DNA from: Actinomycetes bacterium
GTDB lineage: Bacteria > Actinomycetota > Actinomycetes > Propionibacteriales > Nocardioidaceae
Reading direction: 5' to 3'
Length of the DNA: 64,000 nt
Assembly (NCBI GenBank): GCA_023396115.1
Contig: JAEWXC010000026.1
Span: 29,616-93,615 of the forward strand
The stretch's first letter is position 1. Every line of letters starts with the position of its first letter. This document shows positions 25,120 to 33,039 of the stretch, piece by piece. The notes beneath the pieces were generated by a model, which was not told the origin of the DNA, searched no databases, and worked only from the letters and a program-made list of their open reading frames with translations. A program made the position numbers and the translations under genes.

Positions 25120-25214
25120 TGACCGCCCTGAACCTGCACCACCCGCACCACACCCCGCGGAACGACAACGGCGTCGGACCTCACCCCACCACTCCGGACG
25201 GGAGAACCCCCTGA
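25119..25214 (+). CDS. 31-residue His-rich small ORF between cysH and the chelatase gene
   Basis: The ORF starts at ATG 25119, sharing one base with the cysH stop (TGATG), and ends at TGA 25212-25214, sharing one base with the next ATG (TGATG). It fills the whole gap exactly. It encodes MTALNLHHPHHTPRNDN followed by a Pro/Thr/Gly tail. G or C occupies about 27 of 31 third positions, as in real genes here. The HHPHH cluster could bind metal, which is suggestive beside a ferrochelatase-type enzyme. It may instead be a translational coupling spacer. Confidence 0.5.
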   Translation: MTALNLHHPHHTPRNDNGVGPHPTTPDGRTP

Positions 25215-25957
25215 TGGCAGCCCCTGCACTGATCGCCCTCGCCCACGGCAGCCGTGACCCGCGTTCCGCGGCCACCGTGAAGCAGCTCGTCGCCGAGGTC
25301 AAGGCGATGCGCCCCGACCTGAAGATCGAGGCCGCGTTCCTCGAGCTCTCCAAGCCGTCCTTCGACACGGTCGTCGACCGTCTCGTCCGCTCGGGCCACG
25401 ACGAGATCGTCGTGGTGCCGCTGCTGCTGACCGAGGCGCACCACGCCCGCGTCGACGTGCCCGCCGCCGTGGCCGGGGCGATGGCCCGCCACGAGGGCGT
25501 CGCGATCCGCGCCACCAAGGTGCTCGGCCTGGAGCAGGCCTTCCTGGAGGTGCTCGACCTGCGCCTGCGTGAGGCCCTCAAGGCGGCCCGGGTCCGCGAG
25601 CTCGACGCTCTGGTTCTGGCGGCCGCCGGGTCCTCGGACCCGCTGGCCAACCAGGCCGTCGCCCGGCTGGCCCGCGTCTGGGGCACCCGGCACAAGCTGC
25701 CGGTGACCGCCGCGTTCGCCTCGGCCGCCCCGCCGGCCACCGGCGAGGCCGTCCGGGCGTTCCGGGCCGAGGGTCGCCGTCACATCGCGGTCGCCTCGAT
25801 GTTCCTGGCCCCCGGCACCCTGCCGGACCGGGCTGCGGAGCTGGCCCTGGAGGCCGGCGCCGTCGCGGTCTCCGACCCGCTGGGTGCCCACCCGGTGCTG
25901 GCCCGGGTGATCCTGGCCCGCTACGCCGTGGGCGCCGTGGAGCTCGTGCCGGTCTGA
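25214..25957 (+). CDS. CbiX-type sirohydrochlorin chelatase
   Basis: The 247-residue protein has two tandem CbiX domains. The first has the metal-site histidine in LAHGSRDPR near residue 11 and LLLTEAHHARVDVP near 75; the second has LAAAGSSDP and ASMFLAPGTLPD. Family members insert Fe2+ or Co2+ into sirohydrochlorin. In an operon with sulfite reductase, ferrochelation to siroheme is the natural role. A GGGAG Shine-Dalgarno lies inside the preceding small ORF. Confidence 0.88.
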   Translation: MAAPALIALAHGSRDPRSAATVKQLVAEVKAMRPDLKIEAAFLELSKPSFDTVVDRLVRSGHDEIVVVPLLLTEAHHARVDVPAAVAGAMARHEGVAIRATKVLGLEQAFLEVLDLRLREALKAARVRELDALVLAAAGSSDPLANQAVARLARVWGTRHKLPVTAAFASAAPPATGEAVRAFRAEGRRHIAVASMFLAPGTLPDRAAELALEAGAVAVSDPLGAHPVLARVILARYAVGAVELVPV

Positions 25958-25973
25958 GCACCACCCCTCCGCC

Positions 25974-26015
25974 TACCGGGGCGCCGATCTCCACCTGGAG
26001 GTCGGCGCCCCGGTA
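25974..26015 (+). terminator. Terminator of the sulfur assimilation operon
   Basis: A 20-base-pair stem with one wobble pair (arms 25974-25993 and 25996-26015) follows the chelatase stop by 16 bases. Confidence 0.88.
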
Positions 26016-26062
26016 CTTCCGGTGGAGGTGCCCGGGGGTCACCGCTGCCTAGCGTCGTCCGC

Positions 26063-26707
26063 ATGACGATCCTGCTCAGCGACCCCGCCGTCGGGGCGGT
26101 CCCCGTGGTCGAGAACCACGACCCCCTGATCGCCCTCCCGGTCCGCCTCTCCCCCGCACGCTGCCGGGTCCGCCGTGGCCTGGCCGGACGGTTGGTCCGG
26201 GCCGCCGCGAGCCTGCCGGCCGGGATCGAGCTGCGCGTGGTCGAGGGCCACCGCCCGGCCGCCGAGCAGCAGGCCATCATCGACCGGTACACCGCCCAGG
26301 TGCGTGCCCACCACCCGCACGCCCGTGGCGCCGAGCTGGAGGCACTGGTCAGCCGGTTCGTCTCCCCGCTCGCCGTCGCCCCGCACGTCGCCGGCGCGGC
26401 CGTCGACCTGACCCTGGTCGGTCCCGACGGACCGCTGGACCTGGGCACCGAGATCGACGCCACCCCCGAGCAGAGCGGCGGCCGGTGCTTCACCGCCTCC
26501 ACCGACATCGACCCCGTGGCCCGGCAGCACCGCGAGCTGCTCGGGGTGGCCCTGGGCGGGGCCGGGCTGGTCAACTACCCCACCGAGTGGTGGCACTGGA
26601 GCTGGGGTGACCGCTACTGGGCGTTGACCACCGGTGCTGGCGTGGCCCCGTACGGGCCCCTGGACGCCACCGGCCGGCCGCTGCACACCGCCCGGGGTGC
26701 CGCGTGA
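26063..26707 (+). CDS. VanX-like D-alanyl-D-alanine dipeptidase (M15D)
   Basis: The 214-residue protein has the M15 zinc peptidase residues: Arg64 in GHRP, His108 and Asp115 in PHVAGAAVDL (family SxHxxGxAxD, Ser replaced by Pro), and Glu175/His178 in EWWHWSWGD. No signal peptide is present, so it acts in the cytoplasm, as VanX does. It would cut D-Ala-D-Ala so that an altered D-Ala-D-X dipeptide dominates. It is the first gene of a six-gene coupled operon, and its TGA overlaps the racemase GTG in GTGA. Confidence 0.85.
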   Translation: MTILLSDPAVGAVPVVENHDPLIALPVRLSPARCRVRRGLAGRLVRAAASLPAGIELRVVEGHRPAAEQQAIIDRYTAQVRAHHPHARGAELEALVSRFVSPLAVAPHVAGAAVDLTLVGPDGPLDLGTEIDATPEQSGGRCFTASTDIDPVARQHRELLGVALGGAGLVNYPTEWWHWSWGDRYWALTTGAGVAPYGPLDATGRPLHTARGAA

Positions 26708-27846
26708 ACGGGCCGCAGCTCACCGTCGACCTGGCGGCGGTGGCCGCCAACACCCGGACCCTGCTCGCCACCGGGACCCACGAGCTGATGGCGGTGGTGA
26801 AGGCCGACGGCTTCGGGCACGGCGCCCGCGAGGTCGCTGCCACCGCCCTGGCGCACGGTGCGACCCGGCTCGGTGTCACCAGCCTGGCCGAGGCGGCCGC
26901 GGTGCTGGACCTGGGCGTGCCGGTGCTGAGCTGGCTCAACGCCCCCGGCGCCGGCTGGGACGACCCGGCCACGGCCGCCGTCGAGGTGGCCGTGCCGAGC
27001 CTGCACCACCTCACCGCGGTCTGCTCCGGCGCCGCTGCGACCGGACGACGACGCCGGGTGCACCTGCACGTGGACACCGGCATGTCCCGGGACGGCTGCC
27101 CCGCCGAGGAGTGGGCCACGCTGTGCCGGGCCGCCCGACGGGCCGAGCAGCTGGGCCCGGTCGAGGTGGTCGGGGTGATGTCCCACCTGGGCTGCGCCGC
27201 CGAGCCGGCCGACCCCTGCAACACCGCCGCCGCCCGCGAGTTCGCCCGCGCCGCCGCGGTGGCGCGCCGGACCGGGCTGCGACCGTCGGTGCTGCACCTG
27301 GCCGCGACCGCCGCGACGCTCTCCGCCCCCGGCACCCACCACGACCTGGTCCGGGTCGGCGCCGGGCTGGTCGGGATCGACCCCACCGGGGCCGGGCGGC
27401 TGACCCCCGCCCTGACCCTGACCGCGCCGGTGGTGCAGGTGCGTCGGGTCCGTGCCGGACGGTCCGTGGGTTACGGCCACGACCACCGCACGGGTGCGCG
27501 CAGCACGCTGGCACTGGTCGGTGTCGGCTACGCCGACGGCATCCCGCGCGCCGCCTCCACCTCCGGGCAGGTGCTGCTGCGCGGGCGGCGGTACCCGTTG
27601 ATCGGCGCGGTCTCGATGGACCAGCTGGTCGTCGACCTGGGCGACGACCACGCCGAACCCGGCGACGAGGTGGTGCTGTTCGGGCCCGGGGACCGGGGCG
27701 AACCCACGGTCGCGCAGTGGGCGGGCTGGTCCGGCACCATCGAGCACGAGCTGGTGACCGGCACCGGTACCCGACTGCCACGCCGGCACCTGCCCGCGCC
27801 GGCGTCCCCGGTGCTCGACGGGCGCGGACCCAGGAGTGCGGCATGA
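26704..27846 (+). CDS. Alanine racemase-fold PLP enzyme (VanT C-terminal domain-like)
   Basis: The 380-residue protein has the PLP lysine Lys33 in VVKADGFGHG and the catalytic tyrosine Tyr276 in GVGYADGIPR, so both racemisation bases are present. The phosphate-site motif reads HLAATAATL where alanine racemases usually have H-x-A-N-S, a possible specificity change. It would supply D-Ala or D-Ser to the ligase that follows. The stop overlaps the ligase ATG in ATGA. A housekeeping alr role is the alternative, but the context argues for a dedicated enzyme. Confidence 0.85.
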   Translation: MNGPQLTVDLAAVAANTRTLLATGTHELMAVVKADGFGHGAREVAATALAHGATRLGVTSLAEAAAVLDLGVPVLSWLNAPGAGWDDPATAAVEVAVPSLHHLTAVCSGAAATGRRRRVHLHVDTGMSRDGCPAEEWATLCRAARRAEQLGPVEVVGVMSHLGCAAEPADPCNTAAAREFARAAAVARRTGLRPSVLHLAATAATLSAPGTHHDLVRVGAGLVGIDPTGAGRLTPALTLTAPVVQVRRVRAGRSVGYGHDHRTGARSTLALVGVGYADGIPRAASTSGQVLLRGRRYPLIGAVSMDQLVVDLGDDHAEPGDEVVLFGPGDRGEPTVAQWAGWSGTIEHELVTGTGTRLPRRHLPAPASPVLDGRGPRSAA

Positions 27847-28787
27847 GCACCCGGGTGGCGGTCGTCGGAGGCGGTGCGAACTCCGAGCACGAGGTGTCCC
27901 GGGCCAGCGCGGACTCGGTGGCCACGGCCCTGGACCCGCAGCGGTTCGAGGTGGTGCGGATCGACGTGGCCCGGACCGGCGGGTGGCTCGATGCCACCGG
28001 CAGGCCGCTGCAGCCGGCCGAGGCGGTCGCCGTGCTGGCCGGCTGCGACGTGCTGTTCCCGCTGGTGCACGGCCCCGGCGGCGAGGACGGCACCCTGGCC
28101 GCCCTGGCCACGGCGATCGGTCTGCCCTGCGTGGGATCGGGACTGCTGGCCGGGGCGGTCGGGATGGACAAGTGGCTGACCAAGCTCGTCGCCGCCGAGC
28201 ACGGGGTCCGGGTGGCCCGGGGCGACCTGGTCGCCGCCGGCGACACCTGGCCGGGCCCGTGCGTGGTGAAGCCGGTCGCGGCGGGGTCGAGCAACGGGGT
28301 GCGCCTGGTCGACGACGCCGCCGGGTGGGAGCCGGCGCTGGCCGCGGCCCGGGCCGAGGACCCGCGAGTCCTGGCCGAAGAGGTGCTGGTGGGCCGCGAG
28401 ATCGACGTCGCGGTGCTGCGTCGAGCTGACGGCTCCCTGCTGGTCTCCCCCGCCCTGGAGGTGCGGGTCGAGGGGTTCTTCGACTACGAGGCCAAGTACT
28501 CCGGCGGTGCGCAGTTCCAGGTGCCCGCGCCCCTGGAGGCCGCCGCGAGCGCGGAGCTGGAGCGTCTGGCCCGGACGGTGTTCACCGCCCTGGGCTGTGC
28601 CGGCGTCGCCCGGGTGGACTTCTTCCTCACCGCCGACGGCTGGGTGCTCAACGAGGTCAACACCGTGCCCGGCATGACGGCGACCTCGCAGGTGCCGCTG
28701 ATGTTCGAGGCCGCCGGCCTCGGGTACCCCGACCTGCTGGCCGAGCTCGTCGAGGCGGCGCGCCCGCGGCGCCGGGCCGCCGCGTGA
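27843..28787 (+). CDS. D-Ala-D-X ligase (Ddl/Van ligase family)
   Basis: The 314-residue ATP-grasp protein has GGGANSEHEVSRAS near residues 9-22, LVHGPGGEDGTL at 74-85, the omega-loop DYEAKY at 214-219 and NEVNTVPGMT at 270-279. The tyrosine-bearing omega loop is the form found in D-Ala-D-Ala ligases. VanA-type D-Ala-D-Lac ligases have a different loop, so D-lactate is unlikely. D-Ala or D-Ser as second substrate cannot be told by eye. It is shorter than usual housekeeping actinobacterial Ddl (about 350 or more). Confidence 0.85.
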   Translation: MSTRVAVVGGGANSEHEVSRASADSVATALDPQRFEVVRIDVARTGGWLDATGRPLQPAEAVAVLAGCDVLFPLVHGPGGEDGTLAALATAIGLPCVGSGLLAGAVGMDKWLTKLVAAEHGVRVARGDLVAAGDTWPGPCVVKPVAAGSSNGVRLVDDAAGWEPALAAARAEDPRVLAEEVLVGREIDVAVLRRADGSLLVSPALEVRVEGFFDYEAKYSGGAQFQVPAPLEAAASAELERLARTVFTALGCAGVARVDFFLTADGWVLNEVNTVPGMTATSQVPLMFEAAGLGYPDLLAELVEAARPRRRAAA

Positions 28788-29857
28788 GGGGCCGCATCGA
28801 GGGGATCGACCTGCTCCGCGGGATCGCGGTGGCACTGGTGATGGCCCGGCACGCCTGGCCGGACCTGTTCCCCGGGGCCGGCGTGGTGGGGGTGGTGATG
28901 TTCTTCGCGCTCTCGGGTCACCTGATCACCGGGGTGCTGCTCGACGAGGCCGGGCGCAGCAGCGGGCAGGGCCGCGGCCGCGTGGACCTGCTCGGCTTCT
29001 ACGTGCGCCGTGCCGCCCGGTTGGCGCCGGCGCTGGTGGTGCTGCTGGTGGTGTGGTCGGTGGTGACCTGGCTGTGGGACCCGGTCGGTGGCCGCGAGGA
29101 CCTGGGCCGCTCGTGGCTGCTGGCGCTCACCTGGACCGCCAACCAGCCGTGGTGGGCGACCAGCCCCGACCTGTTCCACCTGTGGACGCTGGCCGGGGAG
29201 GAGCAGTTCTACCTGCTGTGGCCGGCGTTGCTGCTCCTCGGCGTGCGCCGCGGCCGCCCCGGCCGGGCGGTGGCGCTGACCGGTGCGGTGGCCGCGCTGC
29301 TGACCGTGCTGACCGTGCTGTGGGCGTGGGAGGCCCCCGACAACGCCTACGTGCTGCCGACCAGCTGGGCGGGCTGCTTCCTGATGGGGGCGACCGGCCA
29401 GGTGCTGCACCGCCGCGGGGTCCGGGGCCGCGTGGAGTCCGTCGCGGCACGGCAGCTGCGGCTGGGCGTACCGGTCCTGCTGGCGGGACTGCTGGTGGCG
29501 GCGCTGCTGCCGGTGCGTGGACACACCTGGACGTACCTGCTGCTGGCTCCCGGTGTCGCGGTGGCCACGGCCGTGCTGGTGCTGGCCTGGTCGGCGCACC
29601 GCGAGGTGTCCGGGACGCTGCAGCCGCTGGTGGCACTGGGCCGGGTCTCGTACGCCGCCTACCTGTGGAACTACCCGCTGACCCTGTGGGCCCGGGAGGT
29701 GTCGTGGTGGGGCGACGCGGCCGGACCGGTGGCCGCGGTGCTGACCGTGCTCGCCGCCCTGGCCAGCCAGCGGTGGGTGGAGGCGCCGGTGGCCCGGTGG
29801 AGCGCTGCGTGGAGCGCGGAGCGGCGGAACCCGCGTGAGAAGGTGACGGCGTGCTGA
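28784..29857 (+). CDS. Acyltransferase-3 family membrane protein
   Basis: The 357-residue protein has about ten transmembrane helices and the family motifs GIDLLRGIAVALVMARHAWP (His23), MFFALSGHLITG, FYVRRAARLAPALV and HLWTLAGEEQFYLLWP. Relatives O-acylate sugars or peptidoglycan. VanT serine racemases of D-Ala-D-Ser operons carry such a domain fused to their racemase part; here it is a separate gene in the same operon. The GTG start overlaps the ligase stop in GTGA. Confidence 0.85.
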   Translation: MRGRIEGIDLLRGIAVALVMARHAWPDLFPGAGVVGVVMFFALSGHLITGVLLDEAGRSSGQGRGRVDLLGFYVRRAARLAPALVVLLVVWSVVTWLWDPVGGREDLGRSWLLALTWTANQPWWATSPDLFHLWTLAGEEQFYLLWPALLLLGVRRGRPGRAVALTGAVAALLTVLTVLWAWEAPDNAYVLPTSWAGCFLMGATGQVLHRRGVRGRVESVAARQLRLGVPVLLAGLLVAALLPVRGHTWTYLLLAPGVAVATAVLVLAWSAHREVSGTLQPLVALGRVSYAAYLWNYPLTLWAREVSWWGDAAGPVAAVLTVLAALASQRWVEAPVARWSAAWSAERRNPREKVTAC

Positions 29858-31209
29858 ACCGGATCGTCGCTGCCTGTGTGCTGGGGCTCCTGACCACGCT
29901 CCTGGCCCTGCTGCAGGTCAACGGTGACGCGTGGATGCTGCCCGGCGACGGCTCGTGGACCTACCTGGTCGGCACCGGCGTGGCACTGGCCACCGGCCTG
30001 GCGGTGGCGTTGGCCGGCCGCTGGCCGGGCGTGTCGCTGGCGATGCTGTGGCTGGTGCTCGGGGTCCAGGTCGTCAACGACACGCACCTGCTGCTGGCCC
30101 AGATCGGCGCGGCGTTCGTGGCGTTCGCCTGTGCCGCCTGGGGTCGCAAGGTGACGCTGTGGCTCAGTGGCGTGTCGATCCCGCTGGCCGTCCTGGCCGT
30201 GACGGTGACCCTGGACCCGTGGCAGATGGCCGACCGGCTGGCTCTGGGCACGCTGCGCGACCTGGCCCGCAGCGCCTACGACTCGAGCCTGGGGTGGCGC
30301 GCCGTGCTCGGGGCGATCGCGGTGCTGGCGCTGGCAGCCCCCTGGCTGCTGGGGCTGGCGGTGCGGTTCTCACGCCGGTCGGTCGCCTCCGAGCAGTCGC
30401 AGCGGCTGGCCGAGGCCGACCGCGCCCAGGCCGTCGTGGCCCGGGCCGAGGCTGAGGAGGTCGCCCGGCTGCGGGAGGACCAGGCCCAGCTGGCCCGCGA
30501 CGTGCACGACGTCGTCGGGCACTCCCTGACCGTGATCCTGGCCCAGGCCGAGGCCGGCCAGTTCACCCGCGACCCCGAGGCGCTGCACCGCACGCTGGGC
30601 ACCATCGTCGACAGTGCCCGGGCCTCGTTGACCGACGTGCGGCAGGTGCTGCACGCCACCGGTGGTCACCCCGTGGTGGCCGGAGAGGGCGACCTGGCGG
30701 TGCTGCTGGACGGGGTGCGGGCCAGCGGCCGCGAAGTGGTGCTGGTCGACCTGGGCCAGGCCCGCCCGCTGCCCCCGGACCGGGCCACCCCGGTGCACCG
30801 GGTGGTGCAGGAGATGCTCACCAACGCGGTGCGCCACGGGCACCGCAGTGCGCCGATCCGGGTGGAGCGCGAGTGGGGCAACCGGCTGCGGATCACGGTG
30901 AGCAACTCGCTGGCCGGGCCCGTCGGCCGGGTCGCCCCCGCGCCACACCCCGTGGCCACGGGGAACACCGACAGTGACCTGACCCAGCCGGTGGCCGTTG
31001 CGGTGCCGGCCGCCCCGGGCACCGGGGCCGAGCCGGCCCGGGTAGTCTCCGGGCGCGGGATCGACGGGATGCGCCGTCGTCTGGAGGCGGTGGGCGGCCG
31101 GCTCCAGGTCACCCGCAACGACACGATGTACGCGGCGTCGGCCTGGGTGCCCCTGGAGGGGCACTGGGACGAGCCCTGGGACGGCGCGACCGAGGAGGAC
31201 CACCGATGA
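29851..31209 (+). CDS. Sensor histidine kinase (HisKA_3, NarL-type partner)
   Basis: The 452-residue protein has about six N-terminal hydrophobic helices (to residue 172) and no large external domain. A coiled linker, the phospho-acceptor His219 in ARDVHDVVGHSL, and an ATPase domain with VVQEMLTNAVRHG and GRGIDGMRRRLE follow. A 60-residue Pro/Ala insert separates the two ATPase motifs. Its GTG overlaps the acyltransferase stop by seven bases and its stop overlaps the regulator ATG. It probably senses cell-wall or membrane stress and controls this operon or others. Confidence 0.88.
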   Translation: MLNRIVAACVLGLLTTLLALLQVNGDAWMLPGDGSWTYLVGTGVALATGLAVALAGRWPGVSLAMLWLVLGVQVVNDTHLLLAQIGAAFVAFACAAWGRKVTLWLSGVSIPLAVLAVTVTLDPWQMADRLALGTLRDLARSAYDSSLGWRAVLGAIAVLALAAPWLLGLAVRFSRRSVASEQSQRLAEADRAQAVVARAEAEEVARLREDQAQLARDVHDVVGHSLTVILAQAEAGQFTRDPEALHRTLGTIVDSARASLTDVRQVLHATGGHPVVAGEGDLAVLLDGVRASGREVVLVDLGQARPLPPDRATPVHRVVQEMLTNAVRHGHRSAPIRVEREWGNRLRITVSNSLAGPVGRVAPAPHPVATGNTDSDLTQPVAVAVPAAPGTGAEPARVVSGRGIDGMRRRLEAVGGRLQVTRNDTMYAASAWVPLEGHWDEPWDGATEEDHR

Positions 31210-31889
31210 GCCAGCCGAGCGACCCGGCCCCGATCCGGGTGCTGCTGGTCGACGACCAGGACCTGTTCCGCGAGGGCGTGAAGGTGATCGTCGACGCCCA
31301 ACCGGGGATGACGGTCGTCGGCTCGGTCGACAACGGCCTCGACGCGGTCCGGGCGGTCGCCGACCTGTCCCCCGACGTGGTGCTGATGGACATCCGGATG
31401 CCCGAGATGGACGGGGTCGAGGCGACCCGGCAGATCTTCTCCCCGGACCGGGTCGCTGCCCGGGAGCACCCGGTCCGGGTGGTGGTGCTGACCACGTTCA
31501 ACCTGGACGACCGGGCCGCCACCGCGATCCGGCACGGCGCCTCGGGTTTCCTGCTGAAGGGCACCACCCCGGCGCTGCTGGCCGACGCGATCCGGACCGT
31601 CCACTCGGGCCACGCGGTGCTCTCCCCCGATGACCTGGCCACCCTGATGGACGGACAGCTGCGCCCCCGCGCCGGCGTGCCGGCGGTGTTCGCCGAGCTC
31701 ACCGAGCGGGAGCGGGAGGTCTTCGACGCGGTGGCCCGGGGCCTGTCCAACGCCGAGATCGCTGCCACGACGTTCTCCGGGGAGTCGACGGTGAAGACCC
31801 ACGTCGGCGCGATCCTGCGCAAGCTCGGTCTGCGAGACCGGGTCCAGGTCGTGGTCTTCGCCCACGAGCACGGACTCGTCGGCACCTGA
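31206..31889 (+). CDS. NarL/FixJ-type response regulator
   Basis: The 227-residue protein has a receiver domain with Asp16/Asp17, phospho-acceptor Asp62 (LMDIRMPEMDG) and Lys118 (GFLLKG), followed by a LuxR-type helix-turn-helix (LTEREREVFDAVARGLSNAEI...). It is coupled to the kinase by ATGA overlap and ends the six-gene unit. Classical VanR proteins are OmpR-type, so this regulator differs from the known van systems. Confidence 0.9.
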   Translation: MSQPSDPAPIRVLLVDDQDLFREGVKVIVDAQPGMTVVGSVDNGLDAVRAVADLSPDVVLMDIRMPEMDGVEATRQIFSPDRVAAREHPVRVVVLTTFNLDDRAATAIRHGASGFLLKGTTPALLADAIRTVHSGHAVLSPDDLATLMDGQLRPRAGVPAVFAELTEREREVFDAVARGLSNAEIAATTFSGESTVKTHVGAILRKLGLRDRVQVVVFAHEHGLVGT

Positions 31890-31897
31890 CCCGGACC

Positions 31898-32278
31898 TCA
31901 GCCGACGTAGCGGTCCAGCAGCCGGTCGACCTCGGCCAGCGGGTCGTCGGTGAGTCCCCCGTGCACCCCGCCGGGCTGCACCACGGTGGAGCGGGGGGCC
32001 TTGAGGAATCCGAACCGCTGCCCCAGCGGCTGCTCGGCCACCGACCCGGCGGCCGGGTCGCCCGCCGCGACCGCCTCGGCGAAGGCCATCGCCGCGTCCA
32101 GCCGGGCACAGTCCAGGTCGGGCGCGAAGGCCCGCAACCGGTCGACGTCGACCCGCCAGCGCAGCGCCAGCACGTCGGCCCGCTGGCAGTGCAGCACCAC
32201 CCCGACGTTGACGAACTCCTCACGCTCGGGCCGGGGCACGCAACGCAGCACGGCGTACTGGAAGGCCATCCGGCTCAT
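31898..32278 (-). CDS. DUF3037 family protein
   Basis: The 126-residue protein begins MSRMAFQYAVLRCVPRPERE and continues EFVNVGVVLHC, the pattern of DUF3037. It overlaps the preceding HipA-like gene by four bases (ATGA). DUF3037 proteins are regularly paired with HipA-like kinases; the function is unknown, and an antitoxin- or substrate-like partner role is only a guess. Confidence 0.8.
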   Translation of the reverse strand: MSRMAFQYAVLRCVPRPEREEFVNVGVVLHCQRADVLALRWRVDVDRLRAFAPDLDCARLDAAMAFAEAVAAGDPAAGSVAEQPLGQRFGFLKAPRSTVVQPGGVHGGLTDDPLAEVDRLLDRYVG

Positions 32279-33039
32279 GCCTGCACCTCCGGGAGCCATC
32301 CGCGTGAGCCGAGCCGGGCGGTGAGGAACTCCACGTAGGCGGCCCGCTGCTCCTGGGCGCTCTCGGCTCCCGGGACCGGCTCGAACCACACGTCCGGCAC
32401 CTGGGCGAGGATCTCGGTGAACACCTCCGCGTCCAGCAGGGGACGCAGCCGTTCGTCGGCTGCCGCCAGCCCCGGGAGGTGGCTGCGCAGCACGTGGTCT
32501 CCAGCGTCCCAGCGCTGGGCGGCGAACCGGGCCGGGTCGGTGAGGCCGCCGGACCAGGCGTGGTGGAAGTAGAGCGACGCCCCGTGGTCGATCACCCACA
32601 GGTCGCCGTTCCACACCAGCAGGTTGGGGTTGCGCCAGGACCGGTCGACGTTGGCCGTGAACGCGTCCAGCCACAGCACCGCTGCCGCCTCCTGCGCCGG
32701 GACCGGGGAGCCCGGGTCGTAGCCGAACGAGCCCGGCAGGAAGTCGACCCCGAGGTTGAGTCCCACGGAGGCCTGGAGCAGGTCCTGTACCTCCTCGTCC
32801 GCCTCGTACCGGGCGATCTCGGGGTCCAGCTCGAGCGCCACCAGCCGCGGGGTGCGCAGGCCCAGCCGGGTCGCGAGCGCCGAGACGATCACCTCGGCGA
32901 CCAGCACCTTGGGCCCCTGCCCGGCGCGGTGGAACTTGCAGACGTACAGCCCCAGGTCGTCGGCCTCGACGATCCCGGGCAGGCTGCCGCCCTCGCGCAG
33001 CGGCGTCGTGTAGCGGGTGACGGCGACGGTGGGGATCAC
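32275..33039 (-). CDS. HipA-like kinase family protein
   Basis: The 254-residue protein shows a HipA/PI4K-like kinase core: CKFHRAGQGPKVLVAEVIVSALA near residue 33, NVDRSWRNPNLLVW (Asp and Asn of the catalytic loop) and WVIDHGASLYFHH (DHG in place of DFG). It is much shorter than HipA toxins (about 440) and lacks the N-subdomain 1. The start GTG 33039 overlaps the PPK2 stop in GTGA, so PPK2, HipA-like and DUF3037 form one coupled operon. Confidence 0.75.
   Translation of the reverse strand: MIPTVAVTRYTTPLREGGSLPGIVEADDLGLYVCKFHRAGQGPKVLVAEVIVSALATRLGLRTPRLVALELDPEIARYEADEEVQDLLQASVGLNLGVDFLPGSFGYDPGSPVPAQEAAAVLWLDAFTANVDRSWRNPNLLVWNGDLWVIDHGASLYFHHAWSGGLTDPARFAAQRWDAGDHVLRSHLPGLAAADERLRPLLDAEVFTEILAQVPDVWFEPVPGAESAQEQRAAYVEFLTARLGSRGWLPEVQA

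Noticed and set aside
26704..27846. Calling the racemase simply the housekeeping alr
   Set aside because: The motifs allow alanine racemase, but the tight coupling to dipeptidase and ligase genes and the changed phosphate-site motif make a dedicated enzyme more likely. I therefore left the symbol blank.
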